A stretch of DNA of 64,000 bases from CAYMPH01 sp964529415 (GTDB lineage Bacteria; Spirochaetota; UBA4802; UBA5550), in NCBI GenBank assembly GCA_964529415.1, contig CAZGWD010000016.1, forward strand, positions 1 through 64,000, written 5' to 3'. The notes under the pieces are model-generated. The model made no database searches. It was not told the origin of the DNA and saw only the letters and a list, made by a program, of their open reading frames with translations. The position numbers and the translations under genes are program-made. Below are positions 61,557-64,000 of the stretch, piece by piece; the stretch's first letter is position 1; each line of letters starts with the position of its first letter.

Positions 61557-62852
61557 TTATTTATCTCCGGATGTAAATAATTCAGAATTGGTAATTTCAC
61601 CTGAAATTGCAGATGCAGCAGCAGTAGCAGGACTAACAAGATAAACCATGCCGCCCTTTCCCATTCTACCGTTAAAATTCCTGTTTGTTGTTGAAACTGC
61701 TGACTCACCCGGCGCCAGAACGCCATTACTCATTCCAAGACACGCACCGCATGTAGGATTTGTAACTACAAATCCTGAATCCATAAATATTTTTATTATT
61801 CCTTCTTCCATAGCCTTGTTGAAAATTTCCGGTGTGGCGGGAGACAGGATTCCTCGTATTGAATCTTTAATTTTTTTTCCTTTTAAAACTGATGCAGCAA
61901 CTCTAAGATCTTCAATTCTTCCATTAGTACAGGATCCTATATAAACCTGATCAATTTTTGTACCTGTCATTTCTTTAACGGTTTTAATCTGATCCGGTTT
62001 ATAACCAAAAGTTGATACTGGTTCAAGAGTAGAAATATCAAACTCTATTTCCTCAGAATACAAAGCATCCGGATCGGAAATCCAGGCTGAATATTCTTTT
62101 AAAGCGGTTTCTTTCGATGAAAAATCATTTTTAATAAATTCCCATAAATAATCAACAGTAGTCATGTCCGGATAACAGATTCCAACTGTACCACCGGCTT
62201 CAACTGCCATATTACAGACAGTCATTCTTGATTCCATGCTCATTGCCTCAATTACAGGGCCGGTAAATTCAATGACCTTATTCGTAGCTCCATTTACTCC
62301 GATTTTTCCGATAATTGACAGAATAATATCCTTGGCATAAACTCCTTTTTTTAATGACCCTGTAATATTTATTTTCATGGTCTCAGGAGTTATGAAAGCG
62401 CAAACTCCCTTCAGGATGCCAACCTGAAGATCAGTAGTGCCGACACCCGCTGCGAATGCGCCGAATGCGCCATGCGTACAGGTATGGGAATCACCCATTA
62501 TAATAACATAGCCCGGCCTTGAAAATCCTTTTTCAGGGAACAGTGCGTGACATACTCCATTTCTGCCTATATCAAAAAAATCTTTTATTTTATTGCGTCT
62601 TGCCCAATCTCTTAATACTTTTCCCTGTTCAGCTGTTTTGGAATCTTTTGCAGGAGTCACATGATCAATGACAACTTTTATTTTTTCAGGATTGAAAACA
62701 GTATCTTTACCGAGAGAAATAAGTTCATTTATTGCTATTGGAGTTGTTATTTCATGACAAAATACAGCATCAAGCTTCAATACATGAATTCCTTTGTCTG
62801 GCATATCAACCCTATGAGCATCAAATATTTTTTCAGCTATAGTACGTCCCAT
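61557..62852 (-). CDS. leuC: 3-isopropylmalate dehydratase large subunit (LeuC2/homoaconitase type)
   Basis: Holds the [4Fe-4S] cluster that binds the hydroxy acid; cluster cysteines are in YIGSCTNGR and NPTCGACLGM. Other signature elements are CHEITTPIA, GDSHTCTHGAFGAFA and TNRNFNGRMG. The length of 431 marks the short LeuC2/HacA class. With leuD it forms a two-gene unit; the pathway cannot be settled here. Confidence 0.94.
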   Translation of the reverse strand: MGRTIAEKIFDAHRVDMPDKGIHVLKLDAVFCHEITTPIAINELISLGKDTVFNPEKIKVVIDHVTPAKDSKTAEQGKVLRDWARRNKIKDFFDIGRNGVCHALFPEKGFSRPGYVIIMGDSHTCTHGAFGAFAAGVGTTDLQVGILKGVCAFITPETMKINITGSLKKGVYAKDIILSIIGKIGVNGATNKVIEFTGPVIEAMSMESRMTVCNMAVEAGGTVGICYPDMTTVDYLWEFIKNDFSSKETALKEYSAWISDPDALYSEEIEFDISTLEPVSTFGYKPDQIKTVKEMTGTKIDQVYIGSCTNGRIEDLRVAASVLKGKKIKDSIRGILSPATPEIFNKAMEEGIIKIFMDSGFVVTNPTCGACLGMSNGVLAPGESAVSTTNRNFNGRMGKGGMVYLVSPATAAASAISGEITNSELFTSGDK

Positions 62853-62929
62853 GGCATCCTCTAAAAATCTATTCAGATTATTTTTTTATTTTGATAAGAT
62901 TTAAAATCTGTACGGATAAAAATAAAAAC

Positions 62930-64000
62930 CTACACCGGATGTTCAACTAATTTTTTACCGGAATTTTCCTGGTCTGGATTTTTATCCGATTCATTATTTA
63001 TTGAAGAGTCATCTTTTTTAAAATGTACGGCATCGGATTTTAAATATGCCTTGATATTTCCGCCTTCTGCGAATTTACCGCGGAGAAGATCGTCTGTTAA
63101 TTTATCTTCAATTTCAATTTGAATCATTTTTCTTAGATATCTTGCACCTGTTTTGGCATCAAATCCTTTATCAATAATAAAGTTTTTAACTTTTTCATTA
63201 CAGATGAGTTTGATATTTTTCAGTTCAAGCATGGAGTTAACTTCATTTAACATAATATCAATTATCATGCTGATCTGTTTTTTATCCAGCCTGTGAAATA
63301 CAACTGTCTCATCAATCCTATTAATAAATTCAGGCCTGAGAAATTTTTTTAATTCAGAAAGAACATTATCTTTATCGCGGATTTCCTCATCCGGTGGCCC
63401 GAAACCGAGCTTGCCTGTTTTATGAAATTCATCATTTCCGAGATTTGATGTCATAATTATTATTGTATCCCTGAAGCTTACAGTTATTCCGGAAGAATCA
63501 GAAAGTTCGCCCTCTTCAAGCACCTGTAATAATATATTTAGAACATCAGGGTGTGCTTTTTCAATTTCATCAAAAAGAATCACTGCATATGGTCTTCTGC
63601 GTATTTTCTCTGTAAGCTGACCTCCTTCTTCATAACCTATATATCCGGGTGGAGAACCAATAATTCTTGAGACAGAATGCTTTTCCATATATTCAGACAT
63701 ATCAAGCCGGATGAGACTTTTTTCATCTTCAAAAAGATAAAATGCAAGAGTTTTTGCAAGCTGTGTTTTACCAACCCCGCTTGGTCCGAGAAAAATAAAT
63801 GAACCTTTTGGTTTATCAATCCTCGCAAGACCCATCCTTGATCTTTTAATAGCTCTGCAAATGGCATTTACAGCCTCATCCTGACCAATAACGCGTGTGT
63901 GAATTTCATTTTCCATATTTAACAGCTTTTCTGATTCCGATTCCTTTATGTTTTTGACAGGAATGCCGGTTGTTTCAGAAATTATTTCAGCTATTTTTTC
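62930..64000 (-). CDS. ClpC/ClpA-type AAA+ ATPase, C-terminal part (cut by window end)
   Basis: The frame stays open to the window end; its first visible residues (ISETTGIPVKNI, SEKLLNMENEIHTRVIGQDEAV) are the middle of a ClpC-like protein just ahead of the second AAA+ module. That module is complete: Walker A GPSGVGKTQ, RLDMSEYMEKHSVSRIIG, Walker B VILFDEIEKAHPDV, sensor-1 TSNLG, arginine-finger LRPEFINRID and sensor-2 GARYLRKMIQ. A KLGFGP segment stands where ClpC has its ClpP-binding loop, so it may deliver substrates to ClpP. An internal ATG at 63916 is not the start. The C-terminal 40 residues are charged and variable. Confidence 0.93.
   Translation of the reverse strand, partial: EKIAEIISETTGIPVKNIKESESEKLLNMENEIHTRVIGQDEAVNAICRAIKRSRMGLARIDKPKGSFIFLGPSGVGKTQLAKTLAFYLFEDEKSLIRLDMSEYMEKHSVSRIIGSPPGYIGYEEGGQLTEKIRRRPYAVILFDEIEKAHPDVLNILLQVLEEGELSDSSGITVSFRDTIIIMTSNLGNDEFHKTGKLGFGPPDEEIRDKDNVLSELKKFLRPEFINRIDETVVFHRLDKKQISMIIDIMLNEVNSMLELKNIKLICNEKVKNFIIDKGFDAKTGARYLRKMIQIEIEDKLTDDLLRGKFAEGGNIKAYLKSDAVHFKKDDSSINNESDKNPDQENSGKKLVEHPV

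Noticed and set aside
61084..61644. 186-codon frame on the plus strand opposite leuD/leuC
   Set aside because: Shadow of two well-recognised genes; no domain and no start signal.

Overview
The window is a low-GC, gene-dense stretch of a bacterial chromosome from an anaerobic or facultatively anaerobic, motile, diderm organism. Outer-membrane traits (LolCDE-type lipoprotein export, an OmpA-domain protein, a beta-barrel-like protein, an AsmA-like protein), flagella (FliS), a chemotaxis operon, a PilZ protein resembling a Leptospira family, tandem cyclic-nucleotide-binding proteins, and the order proA-nadD-LytR-like-rsfS together point to Spirochaetota. This placement is inferred from gene content and not proven. 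No rRNA, tRNA, CRISPR array, insertion sequence or prophage was found.

Layout. 1-6.9 kb (+): a membrane-bound Hyb-type [NiFe] uptake hydrogenase (hybOABC, small subunit cut by the window edge), a hairpin, then maturation genes hybD-hypC-hypA-hypB. 7.2-12.5 kb (+): anaerobic glycerol-3-phosphate dehydrogenase glpABC followed by yjbQ and a TatD hydrolase. 12.6-19 kb: a secreted protein of unknown function, a degenerate receiver/ATPase protein, a voltage-sensor-like membrane protein, a conserved unknown, a NamZ-type muramidase, an outer-membrane protein and a ParB-like protein with an amphipathic tail. 19-26.6 kb (-): a tightly packed run reading sir2-mutL-memo-ammecr1-lipoprotein-lolE-lolD-PilZ. 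26.7-31 kb: a YgiT-type zinc finger, a PQQ-propeller/OmpA fusion, an N-formylglutamate amidohydrolase, thioredoxin reductase. 31-39.7 kb: a J-domain/MshEN-like protein and a chemoreceptor (+) converging on cheA, a STAS protein, cheY, two cheW and a second chemoreceptor (-). 40-43.8 kb (-): carB-pyrR. 44-56.4 kb: tetR, then proA-nadD-LCP-rsfS (-), gatB-purC-fliS-FlgN-like (+), two conserved unknowns, prfB and a spore-photoproduct-lyase-like radical SAM gene (-). 56.5-61 kb (+): a lone MacB-like permease, a two-domain cNMP-binding protein and an AsmA-like protein. 61-64 kb (-): leuC/leuD-type dehydratase and the C-terminal part of a ClpC-like ATPase cut by the window end.

How it fits together. 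The hydrogenase and GlpABC both feed electrons to the quinone pool, which suits anaerobic respiration. The chemotaxis genes, the PilZ protein and two proteins with MshEN-like repeats (one inside CheA itself) suggest that c-di-GMP may act directly on chemotaxis.

The most unusual items are: an Asp replacing a proximal-cluster Cys in the hydrogenase small subunit; a voltage-sensor domain with seven regularly spaced basic residues but no pore filter, joined to a periplasmic domain; MshEN-like motifs in CheA and in a J-domain protein beside a chemoreceptor; two adjacent perfect palindromes between trxB and the J-domain gene; and two copies of a MITE-like intergenic element. Six of eight convergent gene pairs are separated by 15 bp or less, with no visible terminator.
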